A stretch of DNA of 64,000 bases from Pinus tabuliformis (Eukaryota > Streptophyta > Pinopsida > Pinales > Pinaceae). Shown here piece by piece: positions 12,291 to 23,806 of the stretch (position 1 is its first letter; every line of letters starts with the position of its first letter). The stretch is from positions 628,052,992 to 628,116,991 of the forward strand of contig CM062816.1 in assembly GCA_031772625.1 (NCBI GenBank), in the 5' to 3' direction. The position numbers and the translations under genes are program-made. The notes under the pieces are model-generated. The model saw only the letters and a list, made by a program, of their open reading frames with translations, was not told where the DNA came from and did no database searches.

Positions 12291-12395
12291 AGGGTGGCAG
12301 GGTGGTGCAAGGCCTCGTGGAGTTTCCTTCAGGTTGGAACCTGAGAACACTTTAGGGTGGCAAGGTGGTGCTAGGGCAGGTTGGAACCTATGCAG
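12291..12395. repeat. two degenerate copies of a GGTGGCA-GGTGGTGC unit
   Basis: AGGGTGGCAGGGTGGTGC at about 12291 and AGGGTGGCAAGGTGGTGC at about 12353 are each followed by CAGGTTGGAACCT. They sit immediately before the 39-bp minisatellite and share its GTTGGA core. Confidence 0.6.
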
Positions 12396-12399
12396 GGTG

Positions 12400-12613
12400 T
12401 TGGAGCATCCTTTCAGTCGAAGTTGAAAAAACCAGGGCATTGGAGCGTTTTTCTAGTTGAGGTTGGTAAACCAGGGCATTGAAGCGTCCTTCTAGTTGGA
12501 GTTGGTAAACCAGGGCGTTGGAATGTCTTTTTAGTTGGAGCTGATAAATCAAGAGGTTGGAGCCTTCTTCTAGTTGTAGCTGGAGAATCTCGGAAGTTGG
12601 AGCTTCCTTTTGA
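12400..12613. repeat. 39-40 bp minisatellite, about 5.5 copies
   Basis: Copies begin with TTGGAGC or close variants at 12400, 12440, 12479, 12518, 12557 and 12597. Units contain TTCTAGTTGGAGTTGGTAAA. Most spacings are exactly 39 bp, so on the minus strand an open frame (12645-12388) reads a 13-residue repeat of the form S/F-NALVYQLQLEGR. The protein reading is probably incidental, but the array is clear. Confidence 0.85.
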
Positions 12614-15600
12614 TGTAAATTTTGAAGACCTATATTAAGAAGCATTCGATGGTTTTTCTCCTAAAAGGGTTTCCACCTAAAAATCTCTGATGTTGTGCAT
12701 TGTTGAATGGTGTTGTTATATGTTCATGTGATGTAATGCTAACTTATGCCTTGATATGATGCTAATGATAGTTAAATCTCCGTGAAGTTAAAATTAACTA
12801 ATTAAAGTGAAAACTGATTTATCCCCCTCTTAGTATTTCCAACACAGCTGATGACCGCAAAAGGAGGTCAACGGGACTGTGATAGGTACAATAACATCAG
12901 TATACAGTGAGAGTGCTAAACTGGCTCCTATATGAGACAAAAACGAGGAAATAACAGAGCGTACTAATCTAAAACCCCAAACAGACAACTCCAAAGAATG
13001 GAGAGATGGTCCAGGAGAAGGATGTCCAAGATGAGTGGTTTATTGTAAGAAGCAATCCTGGATCACTGGAGCACTTTCTCGTAACATTTGAGGTCCAGAG
13101 TGAAGGTTGTTGATGGAAGAAACTGCTTTTAGGCATGTGACCTTTGTAATGTCAGATTTAAGTGCATCTACTTCTGCTCAAGGGCCATTTGTTGGCCCTC
13201 CCAGACAGAGGGATTGGATTTTGTTCTCATGTGTCTCCAAGCCAAAGAAAACCTATGTCGAGAGATGATCCTATCGGTATGGAGAAAGTGGCAACAGCAT
13301 GTAGGACAGGTAGAGAGGTGAACCTCTTCCATTCTTGAAGAAGCCATCCAGTGCAAGTGGGGAGTAGGGTTGAATTTGACAGCTGACCATCAATAGCAGT
13401 GACGAGGAAGAGGCATGCTCCTAGTGGTGGTCCAACGGAGAAGATCTTACAACGCAGGCTCTAAGAGGAGGTGGATCTTACTGTAGGGTACTTTTTCTCT
13501 CTCAATTCCTTTTCACTTAACACTGCAGTCTCCTTTATTTATGAAGATGTGTCAAGCTCTAGTTGAATAGGTTCCAGTGGGGTATGTACCTCCCAATTTA
13601 GAAAAACTTAGAACCACATTGTTGGTCAAAAACTTAAAGAAAATGGGGTTGATAAACTCTTAGAAATGTTAATTTTCATACCTTGGAAGTGTCCTTCAGC
13701 CATGGTGCACGTGTTAGGGACCTGGGAACACATTGCAGTTGCAGGAGCAGTGAATACAGACTCTGTTAGCTTAGGGCATAGTCTTCAGTCCTGTATGGCA
13801 CATTGATTTTGGAAGACAGTTCTGCATTATAAGATGGACTGTAGTTCTAATTTTAGCTGTCCAGATTTAGCAATTTACCCAGTTTTAGGAGCAGTAGTTT
13901 CTCCAGAATTTGCCACTTTCCTATTTTTGAATTGAAATTTTCAGACTGAGAGAAGTTCTGTTTTTAGGTTGCTTTTGTGTAGCTTTAGATAAAGCACACG
14001 AGGTAAACTTAGTCTAGAGAGAGGGCACAGATCCCAATGAGGTTACTCTTCTTGCTGGAGCACTGCATTAAATACAGTTTCTTCATGCCCGGTTGAGAGT
14101 GCTAATCTCAGAGCCAGAAGTAGAGCAAGGGATGGATCTGCTTTTATTGTAAATCCTAGATTGTTAGAAGTCCTCAGCACATGGTAAGACTCAAGAGTCC
14201 TAGTCTGATATGTAACCTACCTAATCAGGAAAACATAAAAACTGAGATCTCTATCAAACTGTAATCTAAAATCTACTGGATACTGAAACACATCCCGCTG
14301 AAGAAAGTAACAGCAACTTGCATGTACACATCTGAAACTTATGGCACATCACTGTTTATTACTCTCTTGTAAACAGAAAATACACGGAATGCTCCAAACT
14401 CTATCCTTTACCGACTGCTTCCTACTCTGAGAAACTGAGTAAAATTTATTCCCCTACCTTTTCCTTTATAATCTAGGAGGTACAATGAATATAGACACAT
14501 GCACAACAGTACCTTAACTGAAATAAACCTAAACCCTAGATTTATTCTTGGCCTTGGTATTAGTGCCCTCAACCTACATTAAAGAGCTATTCGGAGGAAG
14601 TTTTGCCCACCCGAGGAGAGTGCAAGTAATGCATGCATGCCTTTCTCTCTTCTAGAGATCTTTGTCTTGTCTAATCTTGGAAACTTTCCATATGCAAAGC
14701 ACCCTAAATGTCTGTGCATGCAACTACTAACTCGAGCAAACTCAGAAAAGTATCTAAACTGGAACTAAACTCAGGATGGTGCTTTTCACATGCATGCATC
14801 CCCAATCTCTCTGTCCCCCTCATAAATGCCCCTGTGCCCTCGTTACTGTTGTACAAAACTGCTAAAGGAGGGTATACTCTTTTGCTGTCATTGAGACTGT
14901 TATACAGATAGCTGTATAGAATCTCTGCTGGACTAACTGCTGCCATAACTTCTCTTCATGCATCCATCTCTTCTCTATTTCCTGCTGCCATTAATGGTGT
15001 CCCGCTGGACATGTCTTAGGTATTAAAAGTCCAACACTCCCTCTTACCGTGGAAGGTGTTTTCTGCCAAACAAAAGATACTCCCTTTGCATCTGGAATCT
15101 ACTCTATGCTAGGGCTTGGTCAAACAATTGACCAAATATGAAGCTGGATCACTGCTTCTTTCTGTACTCTTAACTCTCTTCAAAATCTTCAAGGTGAAAA
15201 ACTTCTGTACAAGGAACACTGCATCAACAACATGCCTACCTCCTTTTGTCCTTCATGCAGTCTTCACCGGTCAAATTCTTCTCACTTGGCATTAAGCATC
15301 TTTTACTGTCTATGATAATTGAATAGTATTGACCAGTTATCTCTTTCTCTAAGAATCACTCAGTACCATTATGCAAAGCTTGGTTATAAATCCAGTTGGT
15401 TTGAAGAACTATTGTTGACAGTCTAGTTATGGCCAGAACGATGGTTTTACATAATATTGGTTTTTCTATTCTAAGTGCCCAGGTTATTATACTGACGGCT
15501 TATTCAATAAATTTTTTCCTCAAATTGTGGGTGAATAGATTGTTTGCAACATTGCAATTTCAATAGGTAGAATTTTGGAATGCAAATTCGTTTCACATTC

Positions 15601-15813
15601 ACTTTTGTTTGCTGCACACTCAGTGATACTGTCCTTGCTGTATAAGCTGGCCCTACCATGTCTTATTTTATTTGCAATGTTTTGAATAGATGTCTTTACT
15701 GAAATCATGGGGCTTCAAATGCTTGCAACTCTTTATGAATATACACATAGTGATAACTAAAAGGAGGTTGTTGTAGTAGTAGGCTGTCATTGCAATCCAT
15801 TTATTGTGCTATT
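12614..15813. other. no recognisable gene; possible upstream intron of the TMEM70-like gene
   Basis: No domain, RNA gene or element border can be supported. If the TMEM70-like gene extends left, its upstream exons or introns may lie here or outside the window; I could not identify an exon. Confidence 0.35.
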
Positions 15814-15831
15814 AGCACAATTGCTTTACCT
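15814..15831. repeat. target-site duplication, left copy
   Basis: AGCACAATTGCTTTACCT is identical to the copy at 16519-16536. The pair brackets the LINE fragment and marks its insertion. Confidence 0.9.
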
Positions 15832-16518
15832 TTTCCGGGGAAAATAGAGTTCGTAATTTCTATTAATGGGTAAATAATAGAGATTACATGTTGTAGATGC
15901 CCAAGGCATATGCAGTAGTGTGGCATTGACCACAGATCTGAGATGTTACAAAAAGTTAACCAGCAATTGTCTCTTTGGATACGATGGGGCTGTATCCATA
16001 CAGTATAATCAGAAAAATAACTTAGAAGTTCAGTGAAAAAGTGGGGTGTATAAACCCCCGGTCATGTACAAAAAACCAAGATAAAAGTAAAGGTCAGGCT
16101 ATGCCGATATATACAAAAATTCTGCAAGTCAAAAATCTTCAGATGGGGTGGCGGCCCCCCTGTTGGAGACCATCAATGTATGGACGATGATAGAACCGGT
16201 GCATCCCATCTGGACTGTATTCTTCGATCATCCAATCACCTAGAGGCCGATCCGCCGCTTCTTTCGAGAGCCGGTCAGCAGTTGAATTTCTTTCCCTGTA
16301 GATATGAGAAACAGTGATCCGGTCAAAATGTGTTTTGAAAAAAACAATTTCTTCCAAGATATGTTTCAAAGAATATGTATGACAAACTGATTTATTATTT
16401 GCCCAGTCAATCACTATCTTTGAGTCCCCAAATATTTGAATTTGTCGATAATTTTTAGATAGTGCAAAAAAAAGCAGGTGTCTCAGTGTAATAAGTTCAG
16501 CATGATTATTGGTGCCCC
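15832..16518 (-). mobile_element. 5'-truncated LINE tail with RNase H, inserted in an intron
   Basis: 687 bp flanked by perfect 18-bp direct repeats. On the minus strand it begins inside an RNase H coding region and runs through a short 3' UTR to an A-rich end (CCCCGGAAAA). Severe 5' truncation with long target-site duplications is what target-primed reverse transcription leaves. It lies upstream of the splice acceptor of the TMEM70-like exon. Confidence 0.85.
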
Positions 16519-16525
16519 AGCACAA
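16139..16525 (-). pseudogene. LINE-type RNase H domain fragment
   Basis: The minus-strand frame reads GTNNHAELITLRHLLFFAL, then QIFGDSKIVIDWANNK, then HIYRERNSTADRLSKEAAD. These are the N-x-A-E-L, G-D-S and N-x-x-A-D motifs of the RNase H module found in plant LINEs and related host proteins. The N-terminal D-G-x-x segment is missing because the element is 5'-truncated; the first residues of the frame come from the duplicated target site. A stop closes it at 16139. RNase H would remove RNA from RNA-DNA hybrids during retrotransposition. Confidence 0.85.
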
Positions 16526-16536
16526 TTGCTTTACCT
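16519..16536. repeat. target-site duplication, right copy
   Basis: Identical 18-bp partner of 15814-15831. Confidence 0.9.
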
Positions 16537-17036
16537 ATTCAGGCTTCAAAACATAATGAAAAGTTGTTTGACTCATTGGTCTATCGATATCTTGTTACCA
16601 ATTTGTAGTGCTCATATTTAGCATACTGCCCATATGCTTGTTGAGTTCTTGCCAAACTTGAGAAATAAATTTTGTTTGACATACTCACAAATTTCTTTCT
16701 TGGCCATGTAAATAGTATACATCTACAGTTAATGCTGCAGAAATTTTAGAAACCATAGCATATCTTTGAACTGCAAAAGATGAACCTACTTAGAAGATGT
16801 GTCCACTACAAAAATTGTTGGCCATTTCACATGATGTATTGGCAATAGTTCTTGCAATTTTGTTTGTGAATTTATATTTTTGATATAAGTAATTCCAATA
16901 CGAAAATTTTGAAAAACAGATGCATACAAATGTCATTAAAGTGAATTCTTTTTATGTTTTTCATCATAGTTAGTGTAGTTTCTCTATTATTTTTTCTTAC
17001 CATTTTCTGATACATGGTTGCCTGCTTTGTAATTAG

Positions 17037-17713
17037 GTTATGGCTCTCGTGTTTCTGATGGTTGGGGCCAATACTCTAGCCTCGGCCAGTACCTTTCACA
17101 GAACTCATCCTTTCAAAATGGAAGCTCCAAGTTTGTCTGGATTCCTAGAGCTCATACAAGGTTGTTTTCAAAAGCTAGTGGCAATGCTGTAGATCCAAAT
17201 GATAATAAAATAACTATAGGGCCTCCAAAGTCTGATGAGAAGGATGATAATGTAGTTTATTATGGGCCAATTTCTGATACAATTAGAAAGGTGAAGTTGT
17301 TATCACTCTCTACCTGCTGCTTATCTGTTTCACTAGGTCCTGTGATAACTTTTCTTACATCCCCTGAGCTGAATGTAATTGTAAAGGGAGCTGTTGGAGC
17401 GACTGTTATTTTTATTAGTGCTTCCACAACTGCTACTCTCCATTGGTTTGCTAGCCCTTATGTGCACAAACTCAAATGGAAACCTGGCTCTGATAGCTTT
17501 GAGGTTGAAGTTTTATCATGGCTAGCAACTTATTTACCTAGGACAATACAGTTCTCTGATATTAAATCCCCGGATACAAATAGGCCTTATGTCACCTTCA
17601 AAGCAAATGGAAATTACTACTTCATTGACACTGAGCGTTTCCAGAATAAGGCTTTACTTGCAAGACTGACACCTAAACAACCAACTACATCACCAACTCT
17701 GAAGAACGTATAG
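17037..17713 (+). CDS. TMEM70-like mitochondrial membrane protein, terminal exon
   Basis: An open frame runs from a splice acceptor (TTTGTAATTAG at 17026-17036, preceded by a T-rich tract) to a TAG stop at 17711-17713. The exon encodes about 224 residues: an N-terminal linker (YGSRVSDGWGQYSSLGQY), then from about 17255 VYYGPISDTIRKVKLLSLST, the signature start of the TMEM70/TMEM186/TMEM223 domain. Two hydrophobic segments follow, at about 17301-17361 and 17376-17466, then a soluble tail with HKLKWKPGSDSFEVEVLSWL. In animals TMEM70 is an inner-mitochondrial-membrane factor for ATP synthase and complex I assembly; a similar role here is inference. The 5' exons with the presumed mitochondrial targeting peptide are not identified. 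The frame has no lesions, so the gene may be functional. Confidence 0.85.
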
Positions 17714-20290
17714 ATTACACAGACAAAGATGACTTTTGCGCAGTATTGCAACTAAGAGAAAAAAATGTCTTACATTTTGACCAAGAACATATCATTTGGC
17801 ACTGGAGAGTACATTCTAGTGTTGCTCTCAGTTAACTGTTTATTGAGGCACATTTTCCCTTCTAGATGCTAGACATGGCTTGGCTAAAAGCCTTCAGTTT
17901 TGCTTGGTGTGTTTATATTAATAATTACCGAAGTTTGGTATCTTAGTAAATGAGAGTCAGACTTTAAAAAGAATACAATTTCTGTGGAATTTGAAATTCT
18001 TGTAAATGCATCAGTCCATAATTCTAGATGAATGCTTGTAAGATTCAAAAGTCTATTAAATGACTCTTCTGCATAATTTGAATTGTAAATGTTACAATTG
18101 GTGCCTGGCATTATGGAAGCAGTGCTAAAAATGTCATAGCTTAAATGATCCTTTCCACGGACACATTTACTTGCACATCAGATGTTTGTACCAATGCTTC
18201 TTGCAATCAGAAAGGGTATATGTGAAACTTTGAAATATTTTAATGATATCACATCCATATTTTAATGTTGAAAGGGAAAACAGGGCCTCAGCCATCTGCA
18301 GTTAAATTAATATCTTTAATGCCAGCCACTATTTCTTAATTTTTTGTTCATGCAGAGTTGAGCATGTTCCTAAATTTATCGTCAGACCAGGTTTTTTGTT
18401 GGTCTTTCAGGGAGTTATAAATAGGAAACATAGGCTGTGAAGGAAAAACCATAGCAAGAATGAAATCGTGGATTGTTTTATCATTTTAATTTATGCATTG
18501 GCATTAGTGAATCTTGATTTCAGTTTTCAGAGCATTTTCTCTGGTACATATAAATATCAGGTTTTTTGTTTTAGTTCATACCCTTGAGTTATCAAGGTTG
18601 TGTGGTATTTGTTTCTCAGTATTTCAGCTACCTATCATTGAGGACCTCTGCAATGCTAACAAAATATCAGGCAAATTAGTATTATTTGGTTTAATGTTTA
18701 TGATAGATAGCTACTGAACTAGGAACGAGATATCTTGTTAGTTTGGAGTGAAATATGAAAGAAAAACCATCAGCATAGCCATGATGATGTATCAACTGCC
18801 CACTGTAAATGGGAGTGCTTCACGGTGTTTGTATTAGACTCCATTTTAATCTAAAAATACTCCATATACATCTATATTTATATCTTTCCTTTGGAACGGT
18901 AACTTTAAAAAATTCACTGTTTCACAATGTACAGAAAGTATGTTGGACAACATTTCGTAATTTCAGTTTTTCCTATCACGGTTTTGTACTGCTCGGCTTT
19001 GCACATCTGATCTCAAGATGTTCAGGGATTGAAAATGTTTAACTTGGTGGGTTTGAGGATCCCCTAAGCTATCAAACATATTATTTTCTGAATGATCTGG
19101 GTGATTTTTGATGTCCTTTTGGGAGCGATCTTAGTTTTGGCTTGCTTGTACATGATTTCAATCATAAAGGTTGTTAGAATTGCATCCTCATTTTTGGTAT
19201 TCGTGTTGGTTGTTTCAAAAGATAAGCAACATACATTGCCGCTGCAATATGTTAACAAATATAATCAACATATACATTTAAGACACTTTTTGAAATATAC
19301 GTGATTTATGATTGTTCTTTGAAATTTTCATGATTTGTGATTGTTATAGGGATGCAAGCCATTTGGATTGACCCCTTTAACTGTGTATATACCATGAAGT
19401 TCCAGGAAAAAATTATATAAGGTGGCGAGTTTTGAAATAGATTAGCTACGTACTCTAATACATGCGAATGCTGTTAGTAGCGTGACCATGGGTTGAACAA
19501 AATAAGTTTAGGATGCTACTCAGTGGGGAGTTATGTGACTGGCAACTTGGACCTAGGCATGGTTTGGGAATATTAACGTTAAATGTTGGTCAGTTTCTAT
19601 TCACGATTCTTGTTAGGGATTTGAACCAGAGATAGCCAACACTTTTTATTTTGAAGATTCACCAAATCAAAATGAAGCGTTGCTGTAATATCTTAACAAC
19701 GAAACTTGGATTATTTAAATATTGGTATTTTCTGCCTTCCAAAATTAATAGATAAAAGCAAACAATGATAGTGTTTTTGACAATGATTTTATGGAAACGT
19801 TGTTAATTTACCTTTTTAATACACAACAGAATTTTGGATTAAAATGTTGGAAAAAACCATAAGATGTATGATAAATTTTTGGGACCTCAGGGGAGAATCC
19901 AAGAGCATGTATGTTGAGAATCATGGCTCTTAAGATCTTAGAGAATAATTATATATATAAATAATGTAAATGGAAAATGACAAATTTGAAATAACGTAAG
20001 ATGTTTGTAAGCATTGAGAATATGTTCCATATTTCAATATACATACTAGTGATGTTTAGGAGTTGACGGGCTTTTTGGATTGTACACTAAGTAGTAAGTT
20101 TAAGAAGGTTTATTCTCAACTTGGAATAAAAAACAATGGGTAAGACAAATTGTTAGCTACCACTTTTAAGTATAAGGAGATACTTAAGTCTTATTGTGCA
20201 ATAACAACTTTCCAAAGAATCCCCACATCAAGAAATACAAAAAACACATACAACCAAAGATGATGTGCAAGTATAACGAATGCACATAGA
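17714..20290. other. 3' flank of the TMEM70-like gene and intergenic AT-rich DNA
   Basis: The first few hundred bases are presumably 3' UTR. The remaining short open frames look random. I see no convincing element, RNA gene or domain. Confidence 0.45.
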
Positions 20291-21078
20291 TTATTTCACG
20301 ACATTGAGAGGCACTTTGCTTGCTACCTTATGTTTATTTTCTAGTATCTTGTATCCTCGATGTTGTCCCGACTTATCCATAACCATACAAAATCCCTGCA
20401 ACACTATTAAATTAAAATCCTTGTGCGAACCATGACTGGAATAGCTAAGACTGGACCCAACTATGGGCGTGTCCGCTGCTTCGTTGAAATATTTGCCATT
20501 CCAAACAACACTGTCCCAATATGTTGTCTCATTCTTCCACATTAGCACGAACTAGACGGCTCCATTTCGATCCATGCGCAGGTTGAAGGGGCCATAACAT
20601 AGATACCAAGGGCTCCTCCATGCCGACAACTTATGGCTGTTACTAACCATTATGTCTCTCAACCATTCATTTTGTAGATAGTCGAAGCTCTGCGTAATGA
20701 TGTCAGAGTTATTCTTGGCACTCAGAACAACCAAGTTACTAGAATTTGTTATCACAGATGAAGAGGGCTTCTTCCTATTTCCCTCGTAGGACCAAATAAT
20801 GCATCCCCCATAAGACAAAAGGAGGTGCCCATCCTTGTGAGATTAAAAATGTTGGATGCATCTTGCAGCAATTGCACCATGTTGGCCATCCAAACAATTG
20901 TTTGTTGTGAAGCTTGGGCATACCAAATACCTAGATACCATTTTTTATCGTCGTTGTGGTTGAGATGGAAAAATCCCAATTTGAAGATCTGGCCCTTAGA
21001 AATCTTGGTCTGATTACGCGTGAGAGAGGTGTCAAACTCCATGTTCTTTGAAGCTGCATCTTCTGCATCGGTGGGCAA
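20291..21078 (-). pseudogene. G-type lectin S-receptor-like kinase, lectin-domain fragment
   Basis: Three minus-strand pieces (21078-20752, 20818-20552, 20548-20291) follow one another with a frame change and an in-frame stop near 20549. The first has KGQIFKLGFFHLNHNDDKKWYLGIWY and QQTIVWMANM, the start of the bulb-type mannose-lectin domain. The second has SSNLVVLSAKNNSDIITQSFDYL. The boundary of the last two has GPFNLRMDRNGAV and TTYWDSVVWNGKYFN, the end of the S-domain lectin part. No PAN/apple domain, membrane segment or kinase follows, and no clear signal peptide precedes. It is a truncated relic of a cell-surface receptor gene. Confidence 0.8.
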
Positions 21079-21467
21079 TATACGGGAGTTGTTCTTTCAT
21101 GGTCTTTTCGCTACCCATTCTAAATTTAGCGAGCTGCGTTGTTGCCACACCATGCTCATGAGCCCATTATAACGTGTTCATGACTGTGGTCCCGCCTTTG
21201 TATGTTGTCTTGTGTTCAAGTTGAATGAGTCGATATGGCATTACCCATTTCATGATCCTCATTAAATGTTGTTTGAAACTTTCAGATATGAACTGTGTGG
21301 AAGTTTTCCCTGTCCAACATTTTGGGTGGACACAATCTGATATTAATGGGGGACTAACTGTGATATTCAATTTGAACAATTCACTTACTTCTTCACAGAG
21401 TGATGACTAATTGGAATTCACTTTGTACAAAGATTCAGGGCTTTGTGCTATTATATAGAGTCTCGCA

Positions 21468-21482
21468 TTGAATTGAATTGAA
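21468..21482 (-). repeat. (TTGAA)3 terminal repeat of LINE1
   Basis: Three exact TTGAA units on the plus strand, or TTCAA in element orientation, about 65 bp downstream of the LINE1 stop codon. Short tandem repeats instead of poly(A) terminate RTE-type non-LTR elements. Confidence 0.6.
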
Positions 21483-21547
21483 GAATTTTAATGACGTCCA
21501 CGAGACCAAAACGGTCTAAGGGACCTAGATATCCAACCAACAAAACA

Positions 21548-22352
21548 TCATACAATCAAGTTTCTCTCCATAACAACCCTCTTGGCGTGAATCATGATAA
21601 AAAAGTTTGTCGTCTTGTGAAGCTTTCCTTCCACAAATAGCTCACATAGACTGTCCACTTTCAGGTCGCTTTCGAACTGACTACAAATGTCCTTATAGGC
21701 AGGACACTCCATGATGAAGTGCCATTCGGTTTCAACCGCTCCTTCCTCACAAAAGACACAAGTTCTTTCTTCCCACTCTTCCTTGGGAACTACCCATCTA
21801 CCTGTTTCACATCTAAGATGATGGGATTCGGTCCTTATCTGTGCTATTAAAATCTTAGCCTTTCCCTTGAGTGTGGCAATCAAATAGGCCTTTTCATTAT
21901 GTAACCATGTTGGGTTGAAATGATTAACATATGTCATTTTTTTACAGCCAACCTGTTTTTCCCACGTGGCAGTCTTGAATTTTTCAAGTACCCAATTTTT
22001 TATTTCCACGTTAGAATTAGGAACGTATCGCCAATTGATTCCCCATTTTCCCATCCTCTTGTCATTTTGCTACCCTCAAATTTTCCTTCCTACGCTCTAA
22101 CTCTTTTGCCACAATCAACTTGGGCCACCGGTGTTCATCCATGCCATCCACGTTTTTTAAATATGTTAACAAACGAATGATTGCGAAAGCTTCCATCGGT
22201 AAGAAACTAGCCTTTATGATCAAGTGTTTTGAATTCTTTCTACTTGTCTCCATTTGTTGTTTGACAAGTTGCTCCCCCAAACATCGCACCCATAGAGGAC
22301 AACCAGAGTGACTAACAAGCCAAAAAGAGTTTTCTTGGTTTTCCAATCTCAT
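21548..22352 (-). pseudogene. LINE1 ORF2 C-terminal region with CX2C...HX4C motif
   Basis: Two pieces (22352-22062, 22054-21548), separated by a stop and frame change, are rich in basic and aromatic residues. The last part reads CVFCEEGAVETEWHFIMEC, a Cys-Cys-His-Cys arrangement like the zinc finger after the RT of many LINEs, probably involved in nucleic-acid binding at the target. The frame ends in ERNLIV at 21548. Confidence 0.7.
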
Positions 22353-22501
22353 AATTCTACTTTCCTACATCTGTTCTGAAGAAGGTAAGAAACTCTCCAT
22401 CCCCCTTGAATCTTTTCAGTTCTACATGTCTCTCAACTGAGCCTGTTGTGAAAAACAATTCCTAAGTACTTGTACTCTTCCACTAACTCTAAGGCTTTTC
22501 C

Positions 22502-23574
22502 CTAAAAAATAAAGCTAACTTGTTTTTTCCGCTTCAAAGAGAAGATCATGACTTTAGTTTTTCTAGTGTTTACTTGCATCCCCACCTCTTGACAGAAGAG
22601 CTCTAATGCCTTCAAATGCTCTCTCAAACCATGAGCAGATTTCACAGTTAGAATAAGATCGCTTGCATATAGAAGCAACTTCACCACATATCCTGCGAAT
22701 TGAACACCCTCTCCATTAGTGTTGTTCACCCATTCTTCCAGCTTATCAATATATAAACTGAAAAGCGTGGGGGGAAGAGGGCACCCTCGTTTAAACCCTA
22801 TGTCACTAACAAAGCATTCAGAAAAATCTTCCCTAGCTGTGATTTTTGCGCTAACTTTCTCGTAATGTTTATGCACAACTGCTCTATGCTCCCTTGGAAT
22901 TTCGAGCTCTTCCATTCTTTCTAGCGCTGATCTCTAGGGATAGTGTCAAAAGCTTTCTTGAAGTCAACGAAGTAGCAAAAGGCCTCCTCGCTCTGGATGT
23001 CCCAAACTTTTTCGATGAAGTGCCTAAGAGTGATGCAATGATCAATAGTAGAGTGCCTTGGCCTAAAACCAACTTGCCCTTTAGCTCTTTTACCCTCTTT
23101 TTCTGCCCAGTTGCTGATTCTATGCTCCAACATGCTCCCAAACAATTTTCCAAGAAGAGGATTGACCATAATAGTGCGGTAATTAGTGGGATTATTGATG
23201 TCTCCACTTTTGTAAAGAGGGATAACCACGCTCGTAGTCCATTCCACTGGAAAATTTCCTTGCGTGACCTTGTTGAATATCCTTTTAATGATTGGGGCCA
23301 AGGTCTCAACACCCCACTTTAAAAATTCTGCCTGCAAACCATCAATGTCTTGAGCCTTACCACTTGCTAAAATTTTTATACCCCACTTGACCTCCTCCAC
23401 TGAGAATAACTCGGTTGTAGAGTTGATTATGGGGGGGTTACTTTTCTCTTGATCTCTCTCATAGAGGAGCTTCACATAATCTAACCATTGCGTAACTACT
23501 ATATTATTGTTTGTTTTCTGTCTTTTGTTGTAGCTTATGCCAAAAACCTTTGGGGTTGTTCTTTCCCAAAGCAA
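22502..23574 (-). pseudogene. LINE1 reverse transcriptase
   Basis: Piece 23574-22921 holds GKAQDIDGLQAEFLKWG, VVIPLYKSGDINNPTNYR, GQVGFRPRHSTIDHCITLRH and CYFVDFKKAFDTIPRD, RT motifs 0 to A with the first catalytic Asp. Piece 22915-22502 holds the GCPLPPTLFSLYIDKLEEW block and LLLYASDLIL, where the catalytic A-D-D reads A-S-D, a lethal change. A stop and frame change near 22920 separate them. The enzyme would copy element RNA at a nicked chromosomal site. Confidence 0.85.
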
Positions 23575-23791
23575 TTAATTCATTCCTTCTTGTAGCCACA
23601 TAACTTTCTTTTCTAGTTTTAATCAGTTTTTTATACTTCAGGGTTTCACTATTTGTTTCCTTCTTAAGAGACCTTTTAGCAGCGTTGCATTCTTCATCAT
23701 ACCAAGGATTAGTTGGAAAAGTGTTTAAGACCTTCTTAGGCCAAGATCTTTTGCACACTTCTAAGGCCTTGTGGATTAGAGGGATCAACAT
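23504..23791 (-). pseudogene. LINE1 linker between endonuclease and RT
   Basis: This frame is rich in Lys and Glu (PWYDEECNAAKRSLKKE, then KNNPKGFWHKLQQKTENKQ). Such W-[YF]-[DN]-x-[ED]-C and N-P-[KR]-x-F-W motifs are typical of the connector just before the LINE RT domain. It overlaps the next frame, so a frameshift lies near 23540. Confidence 0.7.
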
Positions 23792-23806
23792 ATTGTTGCA
23801 AAAACA

